Source: Aminobacter sp. HY435 (lineage in GTDB: Bacteria; Pseudomonadota; Alphaproteobacteria; Rhizobiales; Rhizobiaceae). Taken from it: 64,000 bases of DNA. The notes under the pieces are model-generated. The model did not search any database. It was not told the DNA's origin and worked only from the letters and a program-made list of their open reading frames with translations. The position numbers were made by a program, and so were the translations under genes. The DNA is taken from contig NZ_JANKZL010000007.1 of assembly GCF_027568395.1 (NCBI RefSeq), positions 124,001-188,000 on the forward strand, read 5' to 3'. Below, piece after piece: positions 10,428 to 20,219 of this stretch. Position 1 is the first letter of the stretch, and every line of letters starts with the position of its first letter.

Positions 10428-12398
10428 TCAGCTGACGATGCGCAGGTTGGAAAGTTCGTCGGCGATTTCCTTGAACACCTGCATCAGGTTGGCGCCGGTG
10501 GCGTTCCAGAACAGCTTCTTGCCAACCGTTGTCCGGGAATAGGACGAACAGCTTTTCAGCGCTTCGATCGCCTTCTTCTCGTCATCCTTGCTCGGGCTCA
10601 GATCGAGCGCCACAGTCATGACGATGACGCTGTCGTTGCCTGCACCTTGTTCATTGCGCGCCTTCGGGCCTTTTGCGTTCGCGCAGACCGCCTGCATTTG
10701 CTCGTCCATGGCCGCCTGGTAATTGGAGGCGGTGTAGTTGGTCTTGCCGACAGACGAACTGGTCCCCAAGAACATCCTTGTGACACCGGTCCCATCGTAG
10801 CTCTGTCCGGTGTAGCCATAGGCTGCGTAAGTTGACCTGTTCTTGGCGTAACCTGCGTCCGTGTTGCCCAGGTCGGTGTATGTGTTGGCGCCATCCGTCA
10901 GGACGATGACGACTTTGTCGTTGCCGCGTTCGCCGTCCTTCCGCCCGTTGGTGAAAGGCGGCCCGCTGGAAACGACCCGCCAACCCCAGGCGGTGCCTTC
11001 AGGAACATTTGTGTTTCCACTCGGGGCCATGTCGTCAATGGCGGCCTTGATCGCCGATCTGCCCTCCTGGACGCTGACATCCGCAAGCGGCGTGATTGGA
11101 TTTGTGGTGCAGGAAAGGTTCGGCCCGGCGCCCGATCCGGCCGGCGAGGCATCGTAGGGCTTGACGCGGAAATATTTTCTCACGTCGCGCTGGCGCGAGG
11201 TGGCGTCGGAATCTTCCCAATCCGCCCACCAGTTATTGGAGTAGTCGAAACTGTCTCCATTCAGGTCGTAGATATTGTCGTTGTCCAGGTCGCGCCAAAG
11301 ATGCTTGGCTTCGTCAGGCGCGAACATTGGCACGAACAGGGTTGCCGGCTCGGTCTTCGAAGCTGGTGCGTCATTGTTGTTGTAGGGCGCTGGCCTGGCT
11401 TCCACGCAACCCTGCCAACTGGTGTACTGGGCGATTGTGTATTCGTAGTCCGGCTCGTAGGTGTAGCTGTCGCACTTGCTGCTGGATTTCTTGCAGACAC
11501 GGCGCTTGGTATTCGGGATTTCTTCACGGTCGGTCTGCGCGACCATGTCCTGATAGAGGCTAAAGCGGGTGAGCGGTTGGCCAACCGTATCGCCCCAACC
11601 GGTACCCCGCTTGCGCCAGGTGCCGCCCGAGAACTCGGCGTATCTGTTGCCGAGCAACGGAGCATTTGCCGCCGTCATTTTCGACCAATCGAAATTCTCA
11701 TGGTGGATAGGGGACAGCCCCTCCGTGTCCAGCCAGGATTGGTCGTCGGTGTCAGGAGCGACGTTGACGGCCGCAGCAAATGGCACGAGGCCGAAGCGCA
11801 CCGGCTCATTTATCTGTTTCATCGCGGCGGCTTGATCCGCCATCTTGTCCACGAGCTGCTTGGAGGCGGCCTTCAGCAGGTCGATGCGCTTTTGCCCTGT
11901 GCCGGAACCCAGATAGGCCATGGAGCCTGAGTTATCGAGCACAAGTGCGACTTCGAGCGTGTTCTTGAGGCGGACCTCGGAAATGACGTGGAAGCTAAGA
12001 TCTACGTCTTTGCTCGACTGGTTGAGCAAAGCCGCGGCAACCGGCAGAAACATCGGTTTGTATTTCAGGTTGGTTTCCAGCTTCAGCGTGCCGCCGCCAA
12101 AATTGTTGGCCGGAAACGTCACCGTAAGCGGTGCATTCGCCGGACTGACAGGTCCCAGATTGGCCTTGAAGAAATCTTCGGCGAAACGCTTGAGCGTCGG
12201 TTCGTCCGACGTGCCCTGCAGCATCTGGCGTGCGACCGCCATGTTCGCTGCGTCCAGGGCGTTCCGCGTTGCCTCGCGCTGCCGCGACACTTCGGCGTAA
12301 TCGACCGCCAGCGCAAGCGCGCCCATGATGGGCACCATCGCGATTACCGCCAGGACTGCATAGTTGCCTCGGGTGTCCCTCAGGAAATTGCGGATCAT
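10428..12398 (-). CDS. TadE/TadG-like pilus assembly protein with von Willebrand A domain
   Basis: This 656-residue protein begins IRNFLRDTRGNYAVLAVIA, a TadE/TadG N-terminus with a single membrane helix (about residues 13-33) and the conserved acidic DYAE after it. A vWA domain carries the MIDAS motif DNSGSM (Asp155) and, far downstream, VIVLTDGANTYT; the intervening region is long and Cys/Tyr-rich. Related proteins belong to Tad/Flp pilus or surface assembly loci, but no tad genes are nearby, so this is an orphan. The ATG at 12398 has TGGGGGC upstream; the open frame extends 41 codons further without similarity. Confidence 0.82.
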   Translation of the reverse strand: MIRNFLRDTRGNYAVLAVIAMVPIMGALALAVDYAEVSRQREATRNALDAANMAVARQMLQGTSDEPTLKRFAEDFFKANLGPVSPANAPLTVTFPANNFGGGTLKLETNLKYKPMFLPVAAALLNQSSKDVDLSFHVISEVRLKNTLEVALVLDNSGSMAYLGSGTGQKRIDLLKAASKQLVDKMADQAAAMKQINEPVRFGLVPFAAAVNVAPDTDDQSWLDTEGLSPIHHENFDWSKMTAANAPLLGNRYAEFSGGTWRKRGTGWGDTVGQPLTRFSLYQDMVAQTDREEIPNTKRRVCKKSSSKCDSYTYEPDYEYTIAQYTSWQGCVEARPAPYNNNDAPASKTEPATLFVPMFAPDEAKHLWRDLDNDNIYDLNGDSFDYSNNWWADWEDSDATSRQRDVRKYFRVKPYDASPAGSGAGPNLSCTTNPITPLADVSVQEGRSAIKAAIDDMAPSGNTNVPEGTAWGWRVVSSGPPFTNGRKDGERGNDKVVIVLTDGANTYTDLGNTDAGYAKNRSTYAAYGYTGQSYDGTGVTRMFLGTSSSVGKTNYTASNYQAAMDEQMQAVCANAKGPKARNEQGAGNDSVIVMTVALDLSPSKDDEKKAIEALKSCSSYSRTTVGKKLFWNATGANLMQVFKEIADELSNLRIVS

Positions 12399-12663
12399 GT
12401 GATGATGCCCCCAGCGCAATCTGGCAACGATCTCACAAACATTTAAATTTCGAGTTCCTGAAATAACGAGAACTCTCGCTCGCCATTTAGTGGGACGGTA
12501 ACCAAATCGCCCACTTGCCATGGGCGGACGAACGAGCCGCGGAATGCGCTGGCCGCATATCGGTGGCCGAAAGGTCGTGACAGGCGAGGCGGGTTCGGAT
12601 AATTCCGGACTGCTCGGCCGCCCGGCCGGATTTTCCCCTGTGGGATCGATCTGAGGATGAACA

Positions 12664-13524
12664 ATGGCGGGCTTGCCCCAATCAATCGCGTCGCTTGAAG
12701 CGCTTACCGGTCGCTACAAGGCGCTGCTTTGCGATGTCTGGGGCGTCATTCACAACGGCGTCAGCGCTTTTCCTGAAGCCGCAGCCGCACTTGCGGCCGC
12801 GCGCGACAAGGGCGTCGCCGTGGTTCTCATCACCAATGCGCCGCGTCCGCGCGAGGGCGTCATCGCCCAGTTGGCGACCTTGGGCGTTCCGGCCACGGCC
12901 TGGGACAGGGTCGTCACCTCAGGCGACGTCACCCGCGATCTGATCCGCTCTGGCCCGCGACGCATCTTCCACGTCGGCCCCGAGCGCGACTATCCGATAT
13001 ATGACGGTCTCGACATCGACTTGGTCGAGGAGTTCGAGGCCTCTTGCGTGGTCTGCACCGGGCTGTTTGACGACGAGACGGAAACGCCCGCCGACTACGC
13101 CGAGATGCTGCGGCGGCTGCGCGCGCGAAATCTGCCGTTCATTTGCGCCAACCCCGATATCGTTGTCGAACGCGGACACGAGATGATCTGGTGCGCCGGC
13201 GCGCTGGCGCGTGACTACGGATTGCTCGGCGGCCGCACGCTTGTCTCCGGCAAGCCGCACAGGCCGATCTACGAGGCGGCGCTGGCAGCGGCGTCGGAGG
13301 TGCTTGGTCACGATGTCGCCAGGGCTGATGCGCTTGCCATCGGCGACGGCATGTTCACCGACGTGAAGGGCGCCGCCGACAATGGCATTGACGTGCTCTA
13401 TGTGTCGGGCGGCATCCATGCCCGCGACTACGGCGAAGCGCATGCGCCCGATCCGCACAGGCTGGCGGCGTTTCTCGAAAAGCACGGCTATTCGCCGGTC
13501 GCCACCATTCCGAGGCTTCGGTAG
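12664..13524 (+). CDS. HAD-superfamily class IIA hydrolase (TIGR01459 type)
   Basis: This 286-residue predicted phosphatase has motif I as LLCDVWGVIHNG (Asp24 the expected nucleophile), motif II in VVLITNAPRPR, and motif IV in ALAIGDGMFTDVKGAADNGID. The TIGR01459 group is restricted mostly to alphaproteobacteria and often sits beside ribF, as here with an 8-nt gap, which suggests a role near flavin or nucleotide metabolism. The true substrate is unknown. GAGGAT precedes the ATG. Confidence 0.85.
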   Translation: MAGLPQSIASLEALTGRYKALLCDVWGVIHNGVSAFPEAAAALAAARDKGVAVVLITNAPRPREGVIAQLATLGVPATAWDRVVTSGDVTRDLIRSGPRRIFHVGPERDYPIYDGLDIDLVEEFEASCVVCTGLFDDETETPADYAEMLRRLRARNLPFICANPDIVVERGHEMIWCAGALARDYGLLGGRTLVSGKPHRPIYEAALAAASEVLGHDVARADALAIGDGMFTDVKGAADNGIDVLYVSGGIHARDYGEAHAPDPHRLAAFLEKHGYSPVATIPRLR

Positions 13525-13532
13525 TCGTCGCC

Positions 13533-14516
13533 ATGCAAAAGGCATTTCTTCGCGTCTCGGGTGGGGAAACGGTTCCGGAACGGTTGCGTGGCGGCGTCGT
13601 GGCCATCGGCAATTTCGACGGCATCCATCGCGGCCATCTGTCGGTGCTGGAACGCGCACTGGAAGAGGCGCGCCGCCTGGGCGTGCCGGCGCTCGTGCTG
13701 ACCTTCGAGCCGCACCCGCGCAAGGTTTTTCAGCCGGATGTACCGCTCTTCGTGCTCACGCCGCCGCATGTCAAAGCGCGATTGATCGAAGCGCTCGGTT
13801 TCGACGGTGTGATCGAGATCCCCTTCACGCGTGAGTTTGCCAGTCTTTCGGCCGAGGATTTCGTCACCGGCGTCCTCGAGCGCCGCCTCGGCATCAGCCA
13901 TGCCGTGACCGGCTTCGACTTCCACTTTGGCAAGAACCGCCAGGGCGGGCCGGCATTCCTCATGGCTGCCGGCGAGCGGCTCGGTTTTGGCGTCACGCTG
14001 GTCGACGCCTTCCGCGACGAGGGCGCCGAGATCGTCTCGTCGAGCCGTATCCGCTTGCTGCTCGCCGAAGGCGAGGCGGCGGAGGCAGCCGGCCTGCTCG
14101 GTTATCGCTATACGGTCGAGGCAGAAGTGGTCGGCGGCGCCAAGCTTGGCCGCACGCTCGGCTTTCCTACCGCCAACATGCGGCTGTCGCCCGAAGCCGC
14201 ACTGAAGGAGGGGATTTATGCTGTTCGATTCCGTCGTGCCGATGGCACCTTGCACGACGGTGTCGCAAGTTTCGGCCGCCGGCCGACTGTCGACGACAAT
14301 GGTGCGCCGTTGCTCGAAACCTTCGTCTTCGACTTTACCGGCGACCTCTATGGCGAAATCGCCTCGGTGTCGTTCTTCGGCTATTTGCGCGGCGAAGTGA
14401 AGTTCGAAGGCCTCGATGCGCTGGTCGTCCAGATGAAGCGCGACGAAGAGGAGGCCAGGGCGCTGCTTTCGGGCGTGCGCCCGCTTTCCCAACTGGATCA
14501 GGCCGTCGCCTTCTAG
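13533..14516 (+). CDS. ribF: Bifunctional riboflavin kinase / FAD synthetase
   Basis: RibF phosphorylates riboflavin to FMN and adenylates FMN to FAD. The N-terminal nucleotidyltransferase half shows GNFDGIHRGH near residues 26-35, FEPHPRKVF and SSSRIRLLLAEGE. The C-terminal riboflavin kinase half shows KLGRTLGFPTANM and later the DFTGDLYGE segment. The length of 327 residues is normal. It follows the HAD gene by 8 nt and is probably cotranscribed with it. A strong hairpin follows the stop. Confidence 0.97.
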   Translation: MQKAFLRVSGGETVPERLRGGVVAIGNFDGIHRGHLSVLERALEEARRLGVPALVLTFEPHPRKVFQPDVPLFVLTPPHVKARLIEALGFDGVIEIPFTREFASLSAEDFVTGVLERRLGISHAVTGFDFHFGKNRQGGPAFLMAAGERLGFGVTLVDAFRDEGAEIVSSSRIRLLLAEGEAAEAAGLLGYRYTVEAEVVGGAKLGRTLGFPTANMRLSPEAALKEGIYAVRFRRADGTLHDGVASFGRRPTVDDNGAPLLETFVFDFTGDLYGEIASVSFFGYLRGEVKFEGLDALVVQMKRDEEEARALLSGVRPLSQLDQAVAF

Positions 14517-14525
14517 CTCGATACC

Positions 14526-14557
14526 GGATACGCCGCGCCCAAATGCGCGGCGTGTCC
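14526..14557. terminator. Hairpin between convergent ribF and hdeD-like genes
   Basis: A 13-bp stem, GGATACGCCGCGC (14526-14538) with GCGCGGCGTGTCC (14545-14557), includes one T-G pair and closes over a 6-nt loop. It lies 9 nt after the ribF stop and 20 nt before the end of the convergent gene, so it can serve both. Confidence 0.65.
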
Positions 14558-14577
14558 ATTCCGTCCCTGCCTGCAGA

Positions 14578-15135
14578 TCAAGCCCGCTTCAGGCCGAAGC
14601 CGAAGGCGATGTTGGCAACGCCCTGGGAGATCAGGTCGATCGCCAGGAACAGGCCGAGGATCCACAGGCTGTTGACCGGCCAGCCGCTGGAGATGATCAG
14701 GCCGGCGATCACGGTGATCACGCCGCCTGCGACAACCCAGCCCCAGCCCTGAAGTCCCTTGCCGGTGAAGCCGACCCAGATGCGTAGCAAGCCCGAGGCT
14801 ATCAGGGCGATGGCCAGGAACAGCGTCATGATGCCTGCCGCCAGCATCGGGTTGGCGAAGGCCAGGTAGCCAGCCACCAGGTACAAGATGCCGCTGAGCA
14901 GCCACCAGAAGAAGGTGCCCCAGCTTTTCACGCCGAATGCGTGGATGATCTCGACGATGCCGCCGACGATCATCATCGCGCCGACGAAGAACACCGACGC
15001 CGCCGTGGCAACCAGAAGGTTGCCAGCGGCGATAACGCCAAGTGCCAAGAGGGCGATGCCCAGGAATACGAACCAACCCCACTTGGAACGCAGCGCGGCG
15101 ACGTCTCCGGCGGGCAGTTGATCGGAAATTGCCAT
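14578..15135 (-). CDS. HdeD family acid-resistance-like membrane protein (DUF308)
   Basis: This 185-residue protein consists of six hydrophobic helices in three two-helix repeats, each with a short Gly-rich turn, as in the HdeD/DUF308 family. Recognisable pieces are WFVFLGIALLALGVIA and MMIVGGIVEIIHAF. E. coli HdeD supports acid resistance at high cell density; the role in rhizobia is not known. It is monocistronic, and its start at 15135 has GGAGAAGGG upstream. Confidence 0.85.
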   Translation of the reverse strand: MAISDQLPAGDVAALRSKWGWFVFLGIALLALGVIAAGNLLVATAASVFFVGAMMIVGGIVEIIHAFGVKSWGTFFWWLLSGILYLVAGYLAFANPMLAAGIMTLFLAIALIASGLLRIWVGFTGKGLQGWGWVVAGGVITVIAGLIISSGWPVNSLWILGLFLAIDLISQGVANIAFGFGLKRA

Positions 15136-15332
15136 GTTTCCCTTCTCCTTGATATTGCTGACGATAAAGGCGTGGCTTTGTGCCAGTGCCGACGCTAGCC
15201 CTGTCAGGAGAGTCCGTCCAGTGCTCTCAACTTGTGGTCGTCAACAAAGACATTTCCGATTTAATTCAAATTTTACCGAACTCGCAGCAAATCCAAGCTG
15301 TGCCGGCGAGTGATTTTTGTGTACGTGGGGAA

Positions 15333-16139
15333 ATGATGTTGTTTTTCGGTCGATATTCTGTAGCGGCTGCTACCCTCGTGCTTGTGGCTAGCCCGGCAAT
15401 GGCCGGCGACGGCGCATTTGGCTGGATCAAGGGCGACTGGTACCTGACGCTCGGCGCGACCGGCATGGTCGGTCCGAGCTTCGAGGGTTCCAAGAAATTC
15501 ATGTTCAGCGCCCAGCCGATCATCTCGCTCGGCAAGGCCGGCAATGACACCCGCTTCTCATCCCGCAATGACAACATCTCCCTGGCGCTGATCGACGACG
15601 GCGTGGTCAGGGCAGGTGCCACCGGCAAGATCATCTTTGGCCGTGACGCCGAAGACGAGCTGGAAGGCCTGCACGATGTCCGTTGGGGCGGTGAGGTCGG
15701 CGGCTTCTTCGAATTCTATCCCACCGACTGGATGCGCGCGCGCGCCGAGGTCCGTCATGGTATCAGGTCGCATAGCGGTCTTGTCGCCGACATCGCCGTC
15801 GATGCGTTCCATGACGTCACGCCAGCCATTCGCGTGTCCGGCGGCCCCCGCGTTTCCTTTGCGACGGACGACTATTTCGACACCTACTATGGCGTGAATG
15901 CACAGGAATCCGCTGCTTCTGGTCTTAGCCAGTATGATCCGGGCGGCGGCGTCAAATCGGCCGGCATCGGCGGCGCGATCACCTGGAAGGCAACGGACAA
16001 TGTCACCGCCAGCCTGTTCACGGAATACTCCAGGCTGATGGGGCCGGCGGCCGATTCCTCGATCGTCAAGGAGCGCGGCTCGCGCGATCAGCTGACGGTT
16101 GGCGTGTCGACCAGCTACCGCTTCGACTTCAACCTTTGA
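15333..16139 (+). CDS. MipA/OmpV family outer-membrane protein
   Basis: The 268-residue product starts with a signal peptide, cleaved probably after SPAMA near residue 25. It continues as amphipathic beta strands typical of the MipA/OmpV barrel, such as WYLTLGATGMVGPSFEGSKKF near the mature N-terminus and a final strand ending SYRFDFNL with an aromatic-rich end, as expected for Bam recognition. MipA in E. coli scaffolds murein enzymes, but most family members are porin-like with unknown cargo. ATG at 15333 (or 15336) has GTGGGG just upstream; the open frame before it lacks a signal peptide. Confidence 0.82.
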   Translation: MMLFFGRYSVAAATLVLVASPAMAGDGAFGWIKGDWYLTLGATGMVGPSFEGSKKFMFSAQPIISLGKAGNDTRFSSRNDNISLALIDDGVVRAGATGKIIFGRDAEDELEGLHDVRWGGEVGGFFEFYPTDWMRARAEVRHGIRSHSGLVADIAVDAFHDVTPAIRVSGGPRVSFATDDYFDTYYGVNAQESAASGLSQYDPGGGVKSAGIGGAITWKATDNVTASLFTEYSRLMGPAADSSIVKERGSRDQLTVGVSTSYRFDFNL

Positions 16140-16154
16140 TCCCGATTGAATTAG

Positions 16155-16190
16155 GCGCTTTATTCCGCGCTCCGGCTCCGCTAAAAGCGC
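16155..16190 (+). terminator. Weak hairpin downstream of the MipA gene
   Basis: GCGCTTT (16155-16161) can pair with AAAGCGC (16184-16190) around a 22-nt loop, 15 nt after the stop. No T tract follows. The remaining sequence up to ileS (16191-16370) holds nothing recognised. Confidence 0.35.
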
Positions 16191-16370
16191 GGCCATGAGA
16201 TTTTTCGCGCCCGTCTTCGCGACCGCAATACGAATTACAGGCCCGGCCTTCCGGGCGGCCTGAGGCTGTCCGCAAGTCCGGGAGTTTCTGCCTGCGCGCT
16301 TTCAGGCGCTTTTCCACATCACGACAGTTGAACGCCCGTGGCAGCTTTGCCGGGCAAGATGGCAAGACAG

Positions 16371-19300
16371 ATGACCGATACGTCCGCAAAGATCGACTAT
16401 TCCAAGACCTTATATCTGCCGCAGACCGAGTTTCCGATGCGCGCCGGCCTGCCCGAGAAGGAGCCGGTGACGGTTGCCCGCTGGCAGAAGATGGACCTCT
16501 ACAAGCGCCTGCGCGAAAGCGCCGCCGGCCGCGAGAAATACGTGCTCCACGACGGCCCGCCCTATGCCAACGGCAACATCCACATCGGCCATGCGCTGAA
16601 CAAGATCCTCAAGGACGTCATCACCCGTTCGTTTCAGATGCGCGGCTATGACTCCAACTACGTGCCGGGCTGGGACTGCCACGGTCTGCCGATCGAATGG
16701 AAGATCGAGGAGAAGTATCGCGCCGCCGGCCAGAACAAGGACGAGGTGCCGATCAACGAGTTCCGTAAGGAATGCCGCGAGTTCGCCGCCGGCTGGATCA
16801 AGGTCCAGGGCGAGGAGTTCCAGCGTCTCGGCGTCGTCGGCGATTTCAAGAACCCCTATACGACCATGGCGTTCCACGCCGAGGCGCGCATCGCCGGCGA
16901 ATTGCTGAAATTCGCGAAGTCGGGCCAGCTCTATCGCGGCTCGAAGCCGGTCATGTGGTCGGTGGTCGAGCGCACAGCACTTGCCGAAGCCGAGGTCGAG
17001 TACCAGGACTACGAGAGCGACACGATCTGGGTGAAGTTCCCAGTGGCGAGCGCAGATAACTCGCTACGTCCGTCAGAGTTCCATAAGGAATTCGATAGGA
17101 ATATTCGTCGGACCGACGTTGATGCCAGTGACGTCAGCGATCTGGTGGTCGATGGAGAGAGCTTGGCCGGCGCCCATGTCGTGATCTGGACGACGACGCC
17201 GTGGACCATTCCCGGCAACCGGGCAGTCAACTATTCGCCGCGCATTGCTTATGGCCTCTATGAGGTGATGGCCGCTGAGAACGATTTCGGACCACAGCCG
17301 GGCGAGAAGCTGATCTTTGCCGCGGCTCTTGCCGAAGATGCTGCGACCAAAGCCAAGATCACGTTGAATCTGATCCGCAGCGTTTCCGGCGAAGAGCTTG
17401 GAAAGCTTGTGTTATCGCATCCGTTGAAAGGTTTTGGCGGCGGCTATGAGTTCCCCGTGCCGATGCTCGCTGGCGACCATGTCACCGACGACGCCGGTAC
17501 CGGTTTCGTGCACACGGCTCCCGGCCATGGTCGCGAGGATTTTGATGCCTGGATGGATGCGAGTGCCGCGTTGCACAGGCGCGGCATCGACACCTCGATC
17601 CCCTTCACCGTCGACGATGCCGGCTTCCTGACCAAGGACGCGCCGGGCTTCGGTCCCGATCGCGAAGGCGGCGCAGCCCGCGTCATCGACGACCACGGCA
17701 AGAAGGGCGACGCCAACAAGGCCGTCATCGACGAACTGATCAAGCGCAACGCCCTGTTCGCCCGCGGTCGCCTAAAGCACAGCTATCCGCACAGCTGGCG
17801 CTCGAAGAAGCCGATCATTTTCCGCAACACGCCGCAGTGGTTCGTCCACATGGACAAGGAACTCGGCGACGGCACGACCCTGCGCAGCCGCGCGCTGCAG
17901 GCCATCGACGACACGCGTTTCGTACCCGCCGCCGGCCAGACCCGCCTGCGCGCGATGATCGAGGATCGCCCCGACTGGGTGCTGTCGCGCCAGCGCGCCT
18001 GGGGCGTGCCGATCGCCATCTTCGCCGACCCCGACGGCAACGTGCTGATCGACGAAGCGGTCAACGCCCGCATCGTCGATGCCTTCGAAAAGGAAGGCGC
18101 CGACGCCTGGTTCGCCGAAGGTGCACGCGAGCGTTTCCTGGGTAACCGCGCTGGCGAGCCGTGGACACAGGTCATGGACATCCTCGACGTCTGGTTCGAC
18201 TCGGGCTCGACCCATGCCTTCACGCTCGAGGACCGTCCGGACCTCAAGTGGCCGGCTGACGTCTACCTCGAAGGCTCCGACCAGCATCGCGGCTGGTTCC
18301 ACTCGTCACTGCTCGAAAGCTGCGGCACACGCGGCCGCGCGCCTTACAATGCGGTCGTCACCCATGGCTTCACCATGGACGAGGAAGGCCGCAAGATGTC
18401 CAAGTCGCTCGGCAACACGGTCGTTCCGCAGGACGTCATGAAGCAGTCGGGCGCCGATATCCTGCGGCTGTGGGTCATGACCACCGACTATTGGGAAGAC
18501 CAGCGCCTCGGCAAGAACGTGCTGCAGACCAACATCGACGCCTACCGCAAGCTGCGCAACACCATCCGCTGGATGCTCGGCACGCTCGCCCATGACGACG
18601 GCGAGCAGGTGGCGCTTGCCGAGATGCCGGAACTGGAGCGGCTGATGCTGCACCGGCTCTCCGAACTCGATGCGCTGGTCCGTAAGGGCTACGACGAGTT
18701 CGAGTTCAAGCGCATCACCCGCGCGCTGATCGACTTCATGGTCGTCGAGCTCTCGGCCTTCTACTTCGACATCCGCAAGGACGTGCTTTACTGCGACGCG
18801 CCGTCGAGCACCCGCCGCAAGGCCGCCGTCCACGTCGTGCGCGAACTGTTCGACTGCCTGGTCAAGTGGCTGGCGCCAATGCTGCCCTTCACCACCGAAG
18901 AGGCATGGCTCGAGCGCAACCCCGAGGCTGTCTCGGTTCATCTCGAGCAGTTCCCAGGGGTGCCGGCCGCCTGGCGCGACGAGGCGCTGGCCGAGAAATG
19001 GCGCAAGGTTCGCCAGGTGCGCAGCGTGGTGACGGGGGCTCTGGAGCTGGAACGGGCCAAGAAGACCATCGGTTCGTCGCTGGAAGCAGTGCCGGTCGTC
19101 TACATGACCGACGCCGTGCTCGAGGCAGCTCTCGATGGCATCGACCTGGCCGAGATCAGCATCACCAGCGATCTCGTCATCTCGCACGGCGACGTGCCGG
19201 CCGCTGCCTTCGCTCTCCGCGAGGTTCCGGGTGTCGCCGTCGTCGTCGAAAAGGCGGAGGACCGCGGTCTGGTCAAGTGCGCGCGGTCCTGGCGCTACAC

Positions 19301-19391
19301 CGCCGATGTCGGGTCTGACGCGGCTTTCGCCGACGTCTCGGCCCGCGATGCGGCGACGCTGCATGAATTGCAGGCGCTTGGCCGCATTTGA
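16371..19391 (+). CDS. ileS: Isoleucyl-tRNA synthetase
   Basis: IleRS charges tRNA-Ile. Class I signatures are HIGH ([13 protein letters not shown], residues 71-74) and KMSKS ([10 protein letters not shown], near residue 676). The CP1 editing domain contains [24 protein letters not shown] and a poorly conserved stretch near 17050-17150. ATG 16371 gives 1006 residues beginning [20 protein letters not shown]; an upstream GTG at 16338 would add 11 residues. The C-terminal zinc-binding region is degenerate: KCARSW where KCPRCW is usual, and no second Cys pair. Confidence 0.96.
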   Translation: MTDTSAKIDYSKTLYLPQTEFPMRAGLPEKEPVTVARWQKMDLYKRLRESAAGREKYVLHDGPPYANGNIHIGHALNKILKDVITRSFQMRGYDSNYVPGWDCHGLPIEWKIEEKYRAAGQNKDEVPINEFRKECREFAAGWIKVQGEEFQRLGVVGDFKNPYTTMAFHAEARIAGELLKFAKSGQLYRGSKPVMWSVVERTALAEAEVEYQDYESDTIWVKFPVASADNSLRPSEFHKEFDRNIRRTDVDASDVSDLVVDGESLAGAHVVIWTTTPWTIPGNRAVNYSPRIAYGLYEVMAAENDFGPQPGEKLIFAAALAEDAATKAKITLNLIRSVSGEELGKLVLSHPLKGFGGGYEFPVPMLAGDHVTDDAGTGFVHTAPGHGREDFDAWMDASAALHRRGIDTSIPFTVDDAGFLTKDAPGFGPDREGGAARVIDDHGKKGDANKAVIDELIKRNALFARGRLKHSYPHSWRSKKPIIFRNTPQWFVHMDKELGDGTTLRSRALQAIDDTRFVPAAGQTRLRAMIEDRPDWVLSRQRAWGVPIAIFADPDGNVLIDEAVNARIVDAFEKEGADAWFAEGARERFLGNRAGEPWTQVMDILDVWFDSGSTHAFTLEDRPDLKWPADVYLEGSDQHRGWFHSSLLESCGTRGRAPYNAVVTHGFTMDEEGRKMSKSLGNTVVPQDVMKQSGADILRLWVMTTDYWEDQRLGKNVLQTNIDAYRKLRNTIRWMLGTLAHDDGEQVALAEMPELERLMLHRLSELDALVRKGYDEFEFKRITRALIDFMVVELSAFYFDIRKDVLYCDAPSSTRRKAAVHVVRELFDCLVKWLAPMLPFTTEEAWLERNPEAVSVHLEQFPGVPAAWRDEALAEKWRKVRQVRSVVTGALELERAKKTIGSSLEAVPVVYMTDAVLEAALDGIDLAEISITSDLVISHGDVPAAAFALREVPGVAVVVEKAEDRGLVKCARSWRYTADVGSDAAFADVSARDAATLHELQALGRI

Positions 19392-19405
19392 CGGGTGACT
19401 GAAAT

Positions 19406-19441
19406 GCAACGACCGGACGGCGACAGTCCTCCGGTCGTTGC
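19406..19441 (+). terminator. Hairpin after ileS
   Basis: A perfect 12-bp stem pairs GCAACGACCGGA (19406-19417) with TCCGGTCGTTGC (19430-19441), loop 12 nt, beginning 15 nt after the ileS stop. No clear T run follows, so it may be a terminator or an mRNA 3' stabiliser. Confidence 0.55.
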
Positions 19442-19565
19442 CCTTGACGGCTCGTTAAGGTAAAAGCGCAAATCTTCGGCAGACATTATGTCGCCGGATT
19501 TCCGTCGGATGAGCAACACGGATCGGGGCCCGGCTCAAAACCGGCATCTAGCGAGAGGCGTTCGA

Positions 19566-20198
19566 GTGAAAATTCTTGGCATGACGGACCGCATCAGCGC
19601 GCGCGCAGCTATGTATGCATCGCTCGCCGTTTCCGGCCTCGCGCTGACGGGCTGCATGAGCGCGCCCACCTACGGCACTGACAAGTCTGCGACCGAGCAG
19701 CTTGCCACCGACTTGACCAACGTCATGTCGTTGAAGCCGAAGACCAACAACATCGACTACAAGCCGCGGCCGGAACTGGTGAAGCCCAAGGCTGGCCAGG
19801 CCGCCGCGCTGCCCGCGCCGCAGGACAACATCGTGCAGACCGCGAGCGCGGACTGGCCCGAATCGCCCGAGGCGCGCCGTGCCCGCATTCGCGACGACGC
19901 GACCAAGAATCGCGACAATCCGAACTTCGAGCCGCAGGTCGTCAATGACATGTCCGCGCTCAACGGACCGGACATGAGCAAGTGGACGCCTGCGCAGCGC
20001 AAGGCCGAGATCGAACGCCGCCTGCGCGAGAACAAGCAGGGCAGCATCACGAGCCGCAAGTATTTGAGCGAGCCGCCGCTCGCCTATCGCCAGGCTGCCA
20101 CCAGCGCGGCCCAGGACGAACTCGGCGAAGACGAGATCAAGAAGGAACGCCGCAAGAAGAAGCTGGCCAAGAAGGGCAGCAGCTGGTGGCCATTCTGA
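19566..20198 (+). CDS. Small lipoprotein of unknown function with basic C-terminus
   Basis: The predicted 210-residue protein has a signal peptide with lipobox LALTGC, followed by a mostly disordered region rich in Pro, Lys, Asp and Asn. The C-terminus is a charged run EIKKERRKKKLAKKG ending SSWWPF. GTG at 19566 is favoured because GAGAGG lies 9 nt upstream; ATG at 19581 is the alternative and both keep the signal peptide. I do not recognise the family. It is on the same strand as ileS after a 174-bp gap containing the ileS hairpin. Confidence 0.7.
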   Translation: MKILGMTDRISARAAMYASLAVSGLALTGCMSAPTYGTDKSATEQLATDLTNVMSLKPKTNNIDYKPRPELVKPKAGQAAALPAPQDNIVQTASADWPESPEARRARIRDDATKNRDNPNFEPQVVNDMSALNGPDMSKWTPAQRKAEIERRLRENKQGSITSRKYLSEPPLAYRQAATSAAQDELGEDEIKKERRKKKLAKKGSSWWPF

Positions 20199-20219
20199 TC
20201 TAGGCCTGGTACGGCGCGG

